A stretch of DNA of 64,000 bases from Williamsia herbipolensis. GTDB lineage: Bacteria > Actinomycetota > Actinomycetes > Mycobacteriales > Mycobacteriaceae. The stretch is taken from assembly GCF_000964005.1 (NCBI RefSeq), contig NZ_JXYP01000011.1, positions 186,001-250,000 on the forward strand, in the 5' to 3' direction. The notes beneath the pieces are model-generated. The model ran no database searches, was not told where the DNA came from, and saw nothing but the letters and a program-made list of their open reading frames with translations. Positions 40,092 to 48,584 of the stretch are shown here, one piece after another (positions within the stretch are counted from its first letter, which is position 1; each line of letters begins with the position of its first letter). Made by a program: the position numbers and the translations under genes.

Positions 40092-41000
40092 ATGGATTAC
40101 GCCGAGGCCCAGGCCGCCTTCTTCACACCGCGCGAGGGGGAGGTGCGTGAACTCGGCTTCACCAGCCCCGCGCGCACCCTGCGTGACGCGCTCGAACCCG
40201 TCGCGACCGTCTGCTTCTGGAGCGAACCGGCCTACGACGCCTACGCGGCAGTGGGTCTCGACTTCCTCCAGGGGTACGTCTACAGCCGCGCCTGTGTGTT
40301 GGGCGACGCCGAACCGCCGGTCGCCGCGGCCGCGTTCGGTGTGTTCGAACCGGGGTTGATCAGCGGTGTGCTCGCCGACGCCCGCGGCGTCGCCGACCTC
40401 GCGCAGATCCGTGCCGCCAAGGAGTCGGGGGCGATCACGGCGCTGCGCGAGGTGCTCGGTGACGACGCCGACGCGCCGGAGGTGGCCGAGGTCGCCGCGA
40501 TCATGCGGCGGGGCTGCGACGCCGCCGATCCGACCGGGCGCGCGCTGCACGCCGGACTCACCGCGCTGGCGTGGCCGAGCGATCCGGTGGGTCAGGTGTG
40601 GCACGCGGCGACGATCCTGCGGGAACATCGTGGCGACGGCCATCTCGCAGCCCTGGTGGCCGCCGGTCTCGACGGTGTCGCCGCCAACCACCTCACCGAG
40701 CTGTGGGTCGGATGGGACCCGCTGGCCTACACCGCGTCGCGCGCATGGTCCGACGAGGCCATGGCCGGAGCGGGCGACCGGCTCACGGCCCGCGGCTGGC
40801 TCGCCGAGGGGCGACTCACCGAGGCGGGCGAGCAGGCGCGTCTCGCCCTCGAGGAGGCCACCGACCGCTCGGTGGAATCCGCGGTGACGGCCATCGGCGA
40901 CGACCTCGACCGTGTGGTCACCCTGCTCGAACCGTGGGGGGAGCGACTCGTCGCCCGCGGCTGGTTCCCGCCCGACCCCTACAAGCGCGCGGCCGGCTGA
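40092..41000 (+). CDS. SCO6745-family protein
   Basis: A 302-residue, mostly helical soluble protein widespread in actinobacteria (SCO6745-like) but without assigned function. Recognisable segments are LEPVATVCFWSEPAYDAYAAVGLDFLQGY, PVGQVWHAATILREHRGDGHLAAL and HLTELWVGWDP, all with conserved aromatic and His residues. The C-terminal third looks like a winged-helix. ATG 40092 opens MDYAEAQAAFF and is divergent from the CoA-transferase. It converges with the alcohol dehydrogenase with 18 nt between stops. Any activity is unknown to me. Confidence 0.83.
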   Translation: MDYAEAQAAFFTPREGEVRELGFTSPARTLRDALEPVATVCFWSEPAYDAYAAVGLDFLQGYVYSRACVLGDAEPPVAAAAFGVFEPGLISGVLADARGVADLAQIRAAKESGAITALREVLGDDADAPEVAEVAAIMRRGCDAADPTGRALHAGLTALAWPSDPVGQVWHAATILREHRGDGHLAALVAAGLDGVAANHLTELWVGWDPLAYTASRAWSDEAMAGAGDRLTARGWLAEGRLTEAGEQARLALEEATDRSVESAVTAIGDDLDRVVTLLEPWGERLVARGWFPPDPYKRAAG

Positions 41001-41018
41001 GTCGGGCGGGACCGGCGA

Positions 41019-42038
41019 TCAGGGGTTGACGATCACCTTGATCGCGCCGTCCTGCTTCGAGGCGGCGACACCGAACGCCTCGGCCACGTCGTCGAGCGAG
41101 AACCGGTGGGTCACCATCGGCTCGAGGTCCAGGCGTCCGGTGCGCACGAGTTCGAGTGCGCGCTCGTACTGGCCGCGACCACCGTTGCCGCCGACGCCGA
41201 ACACGGTGAGCGTCTTGGCCATGATCGGGATCACCGGCAGCGGCGGCAGGTCGTTGGCCCAGCCGATGTGCGCGACCTTGCCCTCCTTGCGCACCAGATC
41301 GAGCACCATCTCGCACGACGCCGGGAACCCCGACGTCTCGATGACGATGTCCGCGCCGACGCCTCCGGTGAGTTCGAGGATCCGCTCCCTCGCGTCGACC
41401 TTCGTGACGTCGAGGCAGTCGCTGGCGCCGTAGGCCCGCGACACCGCGAACGGCGCCTCCCGGGCGTCGGTCACGATGAGCCGTCCCGCGCCCGAGAGCG
41501 CGCAGAGCCGCGTCAGCGCCAGGCCGATCGGGCCCTGACCGAGCACGACGACGGTCTCGCCCAACAGGATCCGCAGCCGGTCGACGGTGTTCAGTCCCAC
41601 GGCGATCGGCTCCAGCAGCGACGCCTGCCAGGCCTGCACCTCGTCGGGACGGGGGATGAGGTTGACCACCGGTACGGCGATGCGTTCGGTGAGGCACCCG
41701 TCCGACCACAGGCCGATCAGCTTCTTCTTCTTGCAGTCGAACGGCTTGTCCTGCGCACACTCGAGGCAGTCGCCGCACGGCAGCGATGGCTTCACCGCCA
41801 CCGCCTGATCGATCCAGGTCGGGTCGACGCCGTCGCCGATCGCGACGACCCGGCCGGAGAAGTCGTGGCCGGGCACCCGCGGGAACGGGGTGTCGATGCG
41901 GCCGTCGTACTGGTGGGAGTCGGTGCCGCACAACGACGCCGACTCCACCTGCACCACGGCCCATCCGGGCCGGGTCTCCGGTTCGGGGCGTTCCTGCAGT
42001 TCGACCTGCTCGATGCCGACGAGCACCGCCGCCTTCAC
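41019..42038 (-). CDS. zinc-dependent medium-chain alcohol dehydrogenase
   Basis: A 339-residue MDR enzyme. Catalytic zinc ligands are the Cys in SLCGTDSH (about 38) and the His in PGHDFSG; the structural zinc site is CGDCLECAQDKPFDC (about 90-104). The Rossmann motif is VLGQGPIGLALTRL. Asp replaces the usual Glu after the catalytic His (GHD instead of GHE), as in some sorbitol/threonine-dehydrogenase relatives. GTG 42038 overlaps the stop of the DinB-like gene by 4 nt (GTGA), so the two are coupled. Polyol or secondary alcohol oxidation is likely; substrate unknown. Confidence 0.92.
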   Translation of the reverse strand: MKAAVLVGIEQVELQERPEPETRPGWAVVQVESASLCGTDSHQYDGRIDTPFPRVPGHDFSGRVVAIGDGVDPTWIDQAVAVKPSLPCGDCLECAQDKPFDCKKKKLIGLWSDGCLTERIAVPVVNLIPRPDEVQAWQASLLEPIAVGLNTVDRLRILLGETVVVLGQGPIGLALTRLCALSGAGRLIVTDAREAPFAVSRAYGASDCLDVTKVDARERILELTGGVGADIVIETSGFPASCEMVLDLVRKEGKVAHIGWANDLPPLPVIPIMAKTLTVFGVGGNGGRGQYERALELVRTGRLDLEPMVTHRFSLDDVAEAFGVAASKQDGAIKVIVNP

Positions 42039-42538
42039 GCGACCACTCCGACGGCCAGTTCGCGGTCGCGCATGATCTCGAAGGCCTGGTCGGTGTGACC
42101 GGCGGCGTGGCCGATGATCAGCGGCGACCACTCCTCGATGGTCATCGTGCCGAGGTCGGGGATGGTGACGGTGCGCGCGAGCACCTCGGGGGCGACGGCG
42201 CCGGCGGCGGTGGCCATGGTGCGGCGCGTGCTGGCGAGCTGGCGGCGGGCCAGCTCGACGGTCGGCTGCGGGTAGCCGAGCAGGTCGTGGCCGACCTCCT
42301 CCCGGAAGATGAAGTCGAGGTCGGGGTCGTTCTCCACCCGCTTGAGGTCGCCGAGCCACAGGATCGTGCACATCGAGATGTGCGAGACCACCTGCGCCAC
42401 CGTCCAGCCGCCGTCACGGTGCGCGCGGTGCAGGTCGCCGTCGCTCAGCGCGGCCAGCGCCTCGTCCAGTTGCCCGAATCTCTCGTCGGCCTCGGTCAAC
42501 GCCGTGGCGATCGCCTCCGGCACCTGTTGCTCACTCAT
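42035..42538 (-). CDS. DinB / mycothiol-dependent isomerase-like protein
   Basis: A 167-residue four-helix DinB-superfamily protein. Likely metal ligands are the His in VVSHISMCTILWLGD (about 52) and two in IIGHAAGHTDQAFEIM (about 143-147), the H...HxxxH pattern of thiol-dependent S-transferases (mycothiol or bacillithiol). Mycothiol is the expected thiol in this group of bacteria. ATG 42538 has GGAG about 9 nt upstream. The gene is coupled to the alcohol dehydrogenase by a 4-nt overlap, suggesting detoxification of an electrophile or alcohol/aldehyde. Confidence 0.83.
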   Translation of the reverse strand: MSEQQVPEAIATALTEADERFGQLDEALAALSDGDLHRAHRDGGWTVAQVVSHISMCTILWLGDLKRVENDPDLDFIFREEVGHDLLGYPQPTVELARRQLASTRRTMATAAGAVAPEVLARTVTIPDLGTMTIEEWSPLIIGHAAGHTDQAFEIMRDRELAVGVVA

Positions 42539-42694
42539 CCCTTGCGCTCCTTCGCGTGTCACATGCGTATCCCGACAGTGCTGGCCGTCGCAGCGCAGCG
42601 CTATCCCGCGGCTGCGAGGTGGTGTCCGATCCGCGCGAGGTCGTCGGACGCGGGTTCCCGGTCGGGCCGTGTCGGTCCGCCGTACGATCGGCCC

Positions 42695-43096
42695 ATGTCG
42701 CAGATACGCGTGAACGGTTCCGATGCCCTCCACGACGGTGGGTTCTCCTACAGCGCGGTCGCAGCCCCGGGGTCGACGGTGTTCACGGCCGGGATCGCAC
42801 CGCTCGACGCCGACGGCGCCACCATCGCGCCCGGCGACGTCCAGGCGCAGGCGCGTGCGTGCGTGGACAACCTGACCACCGTGTTGACCGAGGCCGGTGC
42901 GTCGCTCGCCGACGTGGCGAAGGTGACCGTCTTCGTCGCCGAGGGACTGCAGGCCGACCTCTCGGTCGCGTGGGACGCCGTCGTCGCGGCGTTCGGTGAC
43001 CACAAGCCGGCCGCCTCGCTGCTCGGCGTCACCGTCCTCGCCCACGACGACCAGCTCGTCGAGATCGAGGCCGTCGCGGTCGTCGCCGCACACTGA
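42695..43096 (+). CDS. RidA/YjgF-family protein
   Basis: A 133-residue Rid-family protein with the fold hallmarks FTAGIAPLDADGATIAPGD, ACVDNLTTVLTEAGASLADV and LGVTVLAHDDQLVEIEAVA. The Arg of true RidA imine deaminases (IPTR/RxxV region) is not evident, so it may be one of the other Rid subgroups. ATG 42695 has TACGAT at 42683-42688, a 6-nt gap, making a leaderless start. It is divergent from the DinB gene and 19 nt before the winged-helix gene. Confidence 0.88.
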   Translation: MSQIRVNGSDALHDGGFSYSAVAAPGSTVFTAGIAPLDADGATIAPGDVQAQARACVDNLTTVLTEAGASLADVAKVTVFVAEGLQADLSVAWDAVVAAFGDHKPAASLLGVTVLAHDDQLVEIEAVAVVAAH

Positions 43097-43115
43097 CGTC
43101 GTCGCCGATCGACCG

Positions 43116-44303
43116 ATGAGCGCCCGGCCCCGCATCGACGACGCGCAGCGTCGCGCCCGCCTGCAGCGGCGCCACCTGCTCACCGACGATGTGCCACAGG
43201 CGTTCTCGGTGACCGATGCGGTCTCGTCGATCGTCGGGTTGCACGCCACGTGCCCGCCCACGATGTACCTGTCGCTGTGGGCCCGCCTCCCGGGTTTCGT
43301 GCGCGAGCAGCTCGACACCGCGCTCTATGACGAGCGTTCGCTGGTCAAACAGCTCGCGATGCGGCGGACCATGTTCGTCCTCGACCGCGCCGGCCTCGCC
43401 GACGCCGTCGGTGCGGTGGGTCCGCGCGTCGCCGCGTCCGAACGCACCAACATGCTGCGGGACCTCCGACGCAGCAACGACTTCGACGACCCCGAGGGGT
43501 GGATCGACACCGCGCGGGCCGCCGTCGTCGACGCGCTGGCCGATGGTTCGGTGGCGTCATCGACCGAGCTGCGCAAGCGACTGCCCGAACTCGACGGACA
43601 CGTGCAGATCGCCCCCGACCGGTCGTGGGGCGGTACCGCGCCGATGGGTCCGCGCGTGCTGAACATGATGAGCGCGGCCGGCGACATCGTCCGCGGCCCC
43701 AACGCCGCGGGGTGGCATCTGTCCCGTCCGCAGTGGTCGTCGATGCAGCGTTGGCTCGGCGAGGCCCTCCCGCAGCTGTCGGTCGCAGAGGGCCACCGGG
43801 CGATGGTCGCGCGATGGCTGCGCACCTTCGGGCCGGGCACCGAGACCGACATCGTGTGGTGGCTCGGGTCGACGAAGGCGTCGGTGCGGGCCGCGCTGGC
43901 CGATCTCGCCGCCGTGGAGGTCGATCTCGACGGGGGAGGTGTCGGGTACGTACTCCCCGACGATCTCGACGATGTCGAACCCGTGGCGCCGCGCGGATTC
44001 CTGCTCCCCGAGCTCGACCCGGCGACGATGGGGTGGAAGGACCGTGGCTGGTATCTCGGCGACCACGGCGAGCACATGTTCGACCGCAACGGCAACGGGG
44101 GACAGACGATCTGGTGGGACGGCCGCATCGTCGGCGGATGGTTCCACCGACCCGACGGCAGCGTCGGACTGCACCCGCTGGAGAAGCTTCCGCGCGCCGC
44201 GACGACCCAGTTGTCGGCCCGCGCCGACGAGCTCTCCGCCTGGCTCGGCGACGCACGCCCGAAACCGGGGTACCCGGCGCCGTTCATGAAGGCCGTGCGG
44301 TGA
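43116..44303 (+). CDS. winged-helix DNA-binding (HTH_42) protein
   Basis: A 395-residue member of the HTH_42 (AlkZ/YcaQ-like) superfamily, relatives of which are DNA glycosylases for alkylated or cross-linked bases. Typical segments are RARLQRRHLL, SSIVGLHATCPPTMYLSLWARL, KQLAMRRTMFVL, TDIVWWLGSTKASVRAAL and LPELDPATMGWKDRGWYL. The QxQ motif needed for AlkZ activity was not seen; the WKDR motif is present. ATG 43116 opens MSARPRIDD. Its stop overlaps the start of the methylguanine methyltransferase gene by 4 nt (GTGA), which strengthens a role in alkylation repair. Confidence 0.86.
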   Translation: MSARPRIDDAQRRARLQRRHLLTDDVPQAFSVTDAVSSIVGLHATCPPTMYLSLWARLPGFVREQLDTALYDERSLVKQLAMRRTMFVLDRAGLADAVGAVGPRVAASERTNMLRDLRRSNDFDDPEGWIDTARAAVVDALADGSVASSTELRKRLPELDGHVQIAPDRSWGGTAPMGPRVLNMMSAAGDIVRGPNAAGWHLSRPQWSSMQRWLGEALPQLSVAEGHRAMVARWLRTFGPGTETDIVWWLGSTKASVRAALADLAAVEVDLDGGGVGYVLPDDLDDVEPVAPRGFLLPELDPATMGWKDRGWYLGDHGEHMFDRNGNGGQTIWWDGRIVGGWFHRPDGSVGLHPLEKLPRAATTQLSARADELSAWLGDARPKPGYPAPFMKAVR

Positions 44304-44839
44304 CCTCGACGCGGCGGTTCGCGTTGTTCGACACCGCACTCGGGGTGTGCGGGGTGTGCTGGGACCCCGCCGGCGCCATCGTCGCGGTGGCACTCCCGGA
44401 GGACGACCGAGCCGACATCGAGCGATATCTCGCCTCGTTCGACGCCGCGCCCGGAGACCCCGATCCCGATGTGGCCGACACGATCGAGCTGATCCGGGGA
44501 TTGATGGCCGGCGACGACGTCGACCTGTCGGCGGTGGCCGTCGACATCGACGCCCTGCCCGACTTCGACCGCCGCGTCTACGCGATCACCCGCGACATCC
44601 CCCGCGGCCGGGTCCTGACCTACGGAGCGGTCGCATCCCGACTCGGTCAACCCGGCGCCGCGCAGGCGGTCGGCCGCGCACTGGGCCGCAACCCGATCCC
44701 GGTGATCATCCCGTGCCACCGCGTCGTCGGCGCCGGAACCGAGGTGGGTGGGTTCTCCGCGCCCGGCGGTGCGGCCACGAAGAGTCGTATCCTCGCGGCG
44801 GAGAGGGTGGCGGGGTTCGGCGAACCCACCCTGTTCTGA
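44300..44839 (+). CDS. ogt: methylated-DNA-[protein]-cysteine S-methyltransferase
   Basis: A 179-residue O6-alkylguanine-DNA alkyltransferase. The acceptor Cys sits in IIPCHRVVGAG; the recognition helix region is RVLTYGAVASRLGQPGAAQAVGRALGRNP, and FDRRVYAITRDIPRG is also typical. It irreversibly takes alkyl groups from O6-alkylguanine. GTG 44300 overlaps the TGA of the HTH_42 gene, so both are co-translated in an alkylation-repair pair. Length is normal for the single-domain Ogt form. Confidence 0.95.
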   Translation: MTSTRRFALFDTALGVCGVCWDPAGAIVAVALPEDDRADIERYLASFDAAPGDPDPDVADTIELIRGLMAGDDVDLSAVAVDIDALPDFDRRVYAITRDIPRGRVLTYGAVASRLGQPGAAQAVGRALGRNPIPVIIPCHRVVGAGTEVGGFSAPGGAATKSRILAAERVAGFGEPTLF

Positions 44840-44893
44840 CCGCTCGCGCCGTTGCGACCTGCGACGATCCCCGTCGTGAGAGGGTGGGATCGG

Positions 44894-44923
44894 CTCACAG
44901 GAACCTGCCAGGGTTCTGCCAGC
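44894..44923. promoter_or_regulatory. three 8-bp direct repeats at 11-bp period upstream of the response regulator
   Basis: CTCACAGG (44894-44901), CTGCCAGG (44905-44912) and CTGCCAGC (44916-44923) are in the same phase, one helical turn apart, 34 nt before the response-regulator ATG. This is the usual layout of OmpR/PhoB-family sites. A close copy lies at 48522-48540 before the glycosyltransferase operon, so this is probably the autoregulatory site of the system. Confidence 0.75.
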
Positions 44924-44956
44924 CCCATGTCAGCGCGTACACGGAAGGTGGGCACC

Positions 44957-45655
44957 ATGACTGATCCCGGTGCCCGCGTGCTCGTCGTCGACGACGAGCC
45001 GAACATCCTCGAACTGTTGTCGGTGTCGCTGAAGTTCCAGAACTTCGACGTCGCGACGGCCGCCAACGGTCCCGCCGCCCTCGACAAGGCACGCACCTTC
45101 CGCCCCGACGCCCTCGTGCTCGACGTGATGATGCCCGGCATGGACGGCTTCGGACTGCTGCGTCGGCTGCGCGCCGACGGGATCGAGGCCCCCGCACTGT
45201 TCCTCACCGCGCGGGATTCGATGGAGGACAAGATCAACGGGCTCACCATCGGCGGCGACGACTACGTCACCAAGCCGTTCAGCCTCGAGGAGGTCGTCGC
45301 CCGACTGCGGGTGATCCTGCGTCGTAACGGCTTCGGGGAGAAGCCCGCCGAGCCGACGCGGATCTCGTTCGCCGACATCGAACTCGACGACGACACCCAC
45401 GAGGTGTGGAAGGACGGCGAGCTGGTGTCGCTGTCGCCCACCGAGTTCACCCTGCTGCGCTACTTCATGATCAACGCGGGGACCGTGCTGTCGAAGCCGC
45501 GGATCCTCGACCACGTGTGGAACTACGACTTCGGTGGTGAGGTCAACGTCGTCGAGTCCTACGTGTCGTATCTGCGTCGCAAGGTCGACACCGGCGACAA
45601 ACGCCTCATCCACACCCTGCGGGGCGTCGGGTACGTGATGCGCGAACCTCGATGA
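44957..45655 (+). CDS. OmpR-family response regulator (TrcR/MprA-like)
   Basis: A 232-residue response regulator. The receiver domain has the acidic pair VVDDEPN (Asp12, Asp13), phospho-acceptor Asp56 (LVLDVMMPGMDG), Thr84 and Lys106 (VTKPF). The C-terminal winged helix (about 135-232) has LSPTEFTLLRYFM and VVESYVSYLRRKVD and ends with TLRGVGYVMRE. ATG 44957 has GGAAGG about 9 nt upstream. Its stop overlaps the histidine kinase start (ATGA). The upstream direct repeats suggest positive or negative autoregulation. It is close to TrcR, but the precise orthologue needs a tree. Confidence 0.93.
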   Translation: MTDPGARVLVVDDEPNILELLSVSLKFQNFDVATAANGPAALDKARTFRPDALVLDVMMPGMDGFGLLRRLRADGIEAPALFLTARDSMEDKINGLTIGGDDYVTKPFSLEEVVARLRVILRRNGFGEKPAEPTRISFADIELDDDTHEVWKDGELVSLSPTEFTLLRYFMINAGTVLSKPRILDHVWNYDFGGEVNVVESYVSYLRRKVDTGDKRLIHTLRGVGYVMREPR

Positions 45656-47169
45656 CCGCCCCCGCGCCGGAGGCGCCCCGTCCTACAACCCCGCCGGTCG
45701 CGCCCGAGTCGCCGATCCCGCGCCGTAAACGCGGTGTCCCGCTCCGGGTCTCGCTGGTCGGGCTGATGCTGGTGCTGGTCGCGCTCGGCCTCGTGGTGTC
45801 GGGGGTGTCGGTCACGTCGGCGTTGGAGAACCGCCTGATCGACCGCACCGACAACGGTCTGCGCGGTGCCGCCGAGGGGTGGGCCCGTCCGCGTGACGGC
45901 GACGACCGCGGGCCGTTCGGTCCCTTCGGCCAGAGCGGACAGAGCGGCAGCCCTACCACCGAACGTCGGCCGCCCTCGCCCTACTACGTGATGCTGATCC
46001 GTTCCGACGGGACGACGTTCACCGTCAACGACGTCGGCGGCAGCCCCGACCTGTCCGACCTCTCACGCTTCTCCACCGACCCGGTCACCGTCGACAGCGC
46101 GACCGGATCCGACGTGCGCTGGCGCGTGGTGAAGGTGACCGCGACCAATCCGTCGGGCGTGTCCATCACCTCGGTCGTCGCGATCAAGCTCAACGACGTC
46201 GACGACACCGTCACCCGCCTCATCTGGCTGCAACTCGGTGTCGGGCTCGGTGTGGTGGTCGTCGTGGGCGGCCTCGGGTACCTCCTGGTGCGGACCAGTC
46301 TGCGACCCCTGCGGCGCGTCGAGGAGACCGCGGAGAAGATCGCCGGCGGGGACCTCGACCAGCGCGTCCCGACGTCGCCGCCGAACACCGAGGTCGGCAG
46401 GCTCGCCACCTCACTGAACGTGATGCTGCACCAGATCCAGAACGCCTTCGCCGCCACGGCCGCGTCGGAGGAGCAGGCGCGCAGCTCCGAGGACAAGATG
46501 CGGCGCTTCATCGCCGACGCGAGCCACGAACTGCGCACCCCGCTGACCTCGATCCGCGGGTTCTCCGAGCTCTACCGCCAGGGCGCGATGACCGACACCG
46601 GGCAGTTGATGGCGCGGATCGAGACCGAGGCCGGCCGGATGGGACTGCTCGTGGAGGAGCTGTTGATGCTCGCGCGGCTCGACGCCCAGCGGCCCCTCGA
46701 GCGCGCACAGGTCGACCTGTTGTCGCTGGCGTCGGACTCGGTGCACAGCGCCCGCGCGATGGCGCCCGAGCGGGAGATCGCGCTGCAGGTACTCGACGGC
46801 CCCGGCATCCCCGCGGTTATGGGCGACGCGGCGCGGTTGTCGCAGGTGCTGAGCAACCTGATCACCAACGCGATCCGACACACCCCCGACGACGCGACGA
46901 TCACCGTGCAGATCGGCACCGACGACCGCGACGCGATCATCTCCGTCGTCGACACCGGTCCCGGCCTGGCCCCGGCCGACCGCGCCCGCGTCTTCGAGCG
47001 TTTCTTCCGCGGAGACTCGTCACGACACCGGGACGGCGGCGTCGGGGGCAGTGGTCTCGGGTTGTCGATCGTGGCCGCGCTGGTCGACGCCCACGGCGGC
47101 ACCGTCGGCGTCGACGACACCCCCGGCGGCGGCGCCACCTTCCGCGTCCGCATCCCCCGCGCGGAGTAG
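45652..47169 (+). CDS. sensor histidine kinase
   Basis: A 505-residue membrane kinase: Pro-rich cytoplasmic start, TM1 (about 32-52), an extracytoplasmic sensor of about 150 residues with a Gly/Pro/Gln-rich stretch (FGPFGQSGQSGS), TM2 (about 193-218), HAMP (218-270), HisKA with His292 (ASHELRTPLTSIRG) and HATPase_c (about 395-505: NLITNAIRHTPDD, DTGPGLAP, GGSGLGLSIV). It phosphorylates the response regulator encoded just upstream and overlapping by 4 nt. The signal is not known; the sensor lacks a recognised ligand-binding fold. Confidence 0.94.
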   Translation: MTAPAPEAPRPTTPPVAPESPIPRRKRGVPLRVSLVGLMLVLVALGLVVSGVSVTSALENRLIDRTDNGLRGAAEGWARPRDGDDRGPFGPFGQSGQSGSPTTERRPPSPYYVMLIRSDGTTFTVNDVGGSPDLSDLSRFSTDPVTVDSATGSDVRWRVVKVTATNPSGVSITSVVAIKLNDVDDTVTRLIWLQLGVGLGVVVVVGGLGYLLVRTSLRPLRRVEETAEKIAGGDLDQRVPTSPPNTEVGRLATSLNVMLHQIQNAFAATAASEEQARSSEDKMRRFIADASHELRTPLTSIRGFSELYRQGAMTDTGQLMARIETEAGRMGLLVEELLMLARLDAQRPLERAQVDLLSLASDSVHSARAMAPEREIALQVLDGPGIPAVMGDAARLSQVLSNLITNAIRHTPDDATITVQIGTDDRDAIISVVDTGPGLAPADRARVFERFFRGDSSRHRDGGVGGSGLGLSIVAALVDAHGGTVGVDDTPGGGATFRVRIPRAE

Positions 47170-47272
47170 CTGCCGAGATCGTCCCCGTGACGGGTGTCCG
47201 ACGGCGATCTGCCCTCGGGTGGCGCCCAGGGGGACGATCTCAGCAGCCGATGGCCGGGCCTACGATCGAGCC

Positions 47273-47698
47273 ATGGCAACCGTGTTCAGCATGATCATCA
47301 ACGGCGACATCCCCGGACGCTTCGTCTGGAAGGACGACACGGCCGTCGCGTTCCTCACCATCAACCCCGTCACCCCGGGCCACGTGCTGGTGGTGCCGCG
47401 GGAGGAGATCGACCACTGGGAGCAGGTCGATCCGAGTGTGTTCGCGCATCTCACGGCGGTGTCGCAGACCATCGGCACGGCCACCCGCGACGCGTTCGAC
47501 GCCCCGCGCATGGGTCTGCTGATCGCCGGCCTCGAGGTGCCGCACCTGCACATCCATGTCTTCCCCGCGCACTCACTCGAGACCTTCGATCTCGCGCTGG
47601 CCGAGAAGGACCCCGATCCGGCCGCCCTCGACGACGCCGCGGCGAGGATCCGTGCCGCGCTGCGGTCGGCGGGGCACACCGAGCACGTCGCCGACTGA
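47273..47698 (+). CDS. HIT-family protein
   Basis: A 141-residue histidine-triad nucleotide hydrolase/transferase. The triad is HLHIHVFP (about 89-96); FVWKDDTAVAFLTINPVTPGH is the usual N-terminal signature. Likely an AMP-ester or dinucleotide hydrolase in the cytosol. ATG 47273 has TACGAT at 47261-47266 with a 6-nt gap, giving a leaderless mRNA separate from the kinase gene 103 nt upstream. The next gene starts 1 nt after its stop. Confidence 0.93.
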   Translation: MATVFSMIINGDIPGRFVWKDDTAVAFLTINPVTPGHVLVVPREEIDHWEQVDPSVFAHLTAVSQTIGTATRDAFDAPRMGLLIAGLEVPHLHIHVFPAHSLETFDLALAEKDPDPAALDDAAARIRAALRSAGHTEHVAD

Positions 47699-47699
47699 C

Positions 47700-48506
47700 G
47701 TGGCGCACGCGGTCGACGCCAGGCGTCGCGGAGCCGGCGGCTCGGCCCCGATGTGGGCGGCCGTCGCGGCAGCGGCGGGTGTGGGTTTCGTCGTCGCCCC
47801 GAGCATCGTGGTGGGCGACCCGTATGGCGCCGGGATCACCGGTGGGCGCCGGCTCGCGGTCGCGGCGACCGGTGCTGTCGACGGGTTCCTCGGGCGCCAC
47901 GCGGCGACCGTGTCCGGCCCGCTCGCGGACCTCACCGACTACTGGTCGCAGTACCACTGGGTGAAGGTCGTCTTCGCGATCGCCGCGGTTGTGGCTCTGG
48001 TGGCGCTGGGCCGCCGACTCGTCGCCACGGCCGCACCCACCTCGACCCGTGCCGCACGAGTGTGGTGGGCGGTGGTCGGCGGGGCGCTCAGCCTCGCCGT
48101 GGTCGCCGCCTCGTTGCTCGCCGTCGCCAACGTGCAGGGCGCTCTCGCACCGCTGTCCTCGGCACTGAGCCTGCTGCCCGACGAGTCGACCCGAGCCGCT
48201 GCCGGCGGTGTGATGTCGCGCGGGGCCACCGATCCCGCGGTGGCGACCCTCATCAGCGACTTCGGTCGGTACCACGCGGTTCTCGCGGTGAGCCTCGGTG
48301 TGGTGGTCGCCGCGTTCGCGGCGGTCGCCGTCGTGGCCACCCGACGCGCCCGGAGGGCCGACCGCGGCGGACGGCGGCGTCCGATGGTGGGCGCGTCGGC
48401 CGTGGTGTTCGCGGTGGCCACACTCGCACTCGGTGTGGTGGTCGCGGCCAACATCGGAACCGCGGTGGACCCCGAACCGGCGTTGCGCCTGTTCTTCACC
48501 GGCTGA
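47700..48506 (+). CDS. multi-spanning membrane protein, unknown function
   Basis: A 268-residue protein with about five hydrophobic segments (residues ~17-35, 83-104, 115-140, 190-215, 228-250) separated by charged loops, one containing DEST and a long Ala/Val-rich helix. I do not recognise a family; it may be a small actinobacterial integral membrane protein. GTG 47700 comes one base after the HIT stop, indicating coupling. It ends 15 nt before the direct-repeat element of the glycosyltransferase operon, so that element lies between two genes of the same strand and likely defines a new transcription unit. Confidence 0.65.
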   Translation: MAHAVDARRRGAGGSAPMWAAVAAAAGVGFVVAPSIVVGDPYGAGITGGRRLAVAATGAVDGFLGRHAATVSGPLADLTDYWSQYHWVKVVFAIAAVVALVALGRRLVATAAPTSTRAARVWWAVVGGALSLAVVAASLLAVANVQGALAPLSSALSLLPDESTRAAAGGVMSRGATDPAVATLISDFGRYHAVLAVSLGVVVAAFAAVAVVATRRARRADRGGRRRPMVGASAVVFAVATLALGVVVAANIGTAVDPEPALRLFFTG

Positions 48507-48521
48507 TCGGGAAACCCCTCG

Positions 48522-48540
48522 CTCACAGGAAGCTGACAGG
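48522..48540. promoter_or_regulatory. direct repeats matching the response-regulator site
   Basis: CTCACAGG (48522-48529) and CTGACAGG (48533-48540) repeat the 44894 element with the same 11-bp period; over 20 nt (48521-48540 against 44893-44912) 18 positions agree. It lies 45 nt before the GT2-GtrA start. A degenerate third copy may follow at 48544. Confidence 0.75.
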
Positions 48541-48584
48541 TCGGCCGCAGAATCGAGCCAGCCGACTCGATCAGAGTCTCCTGT

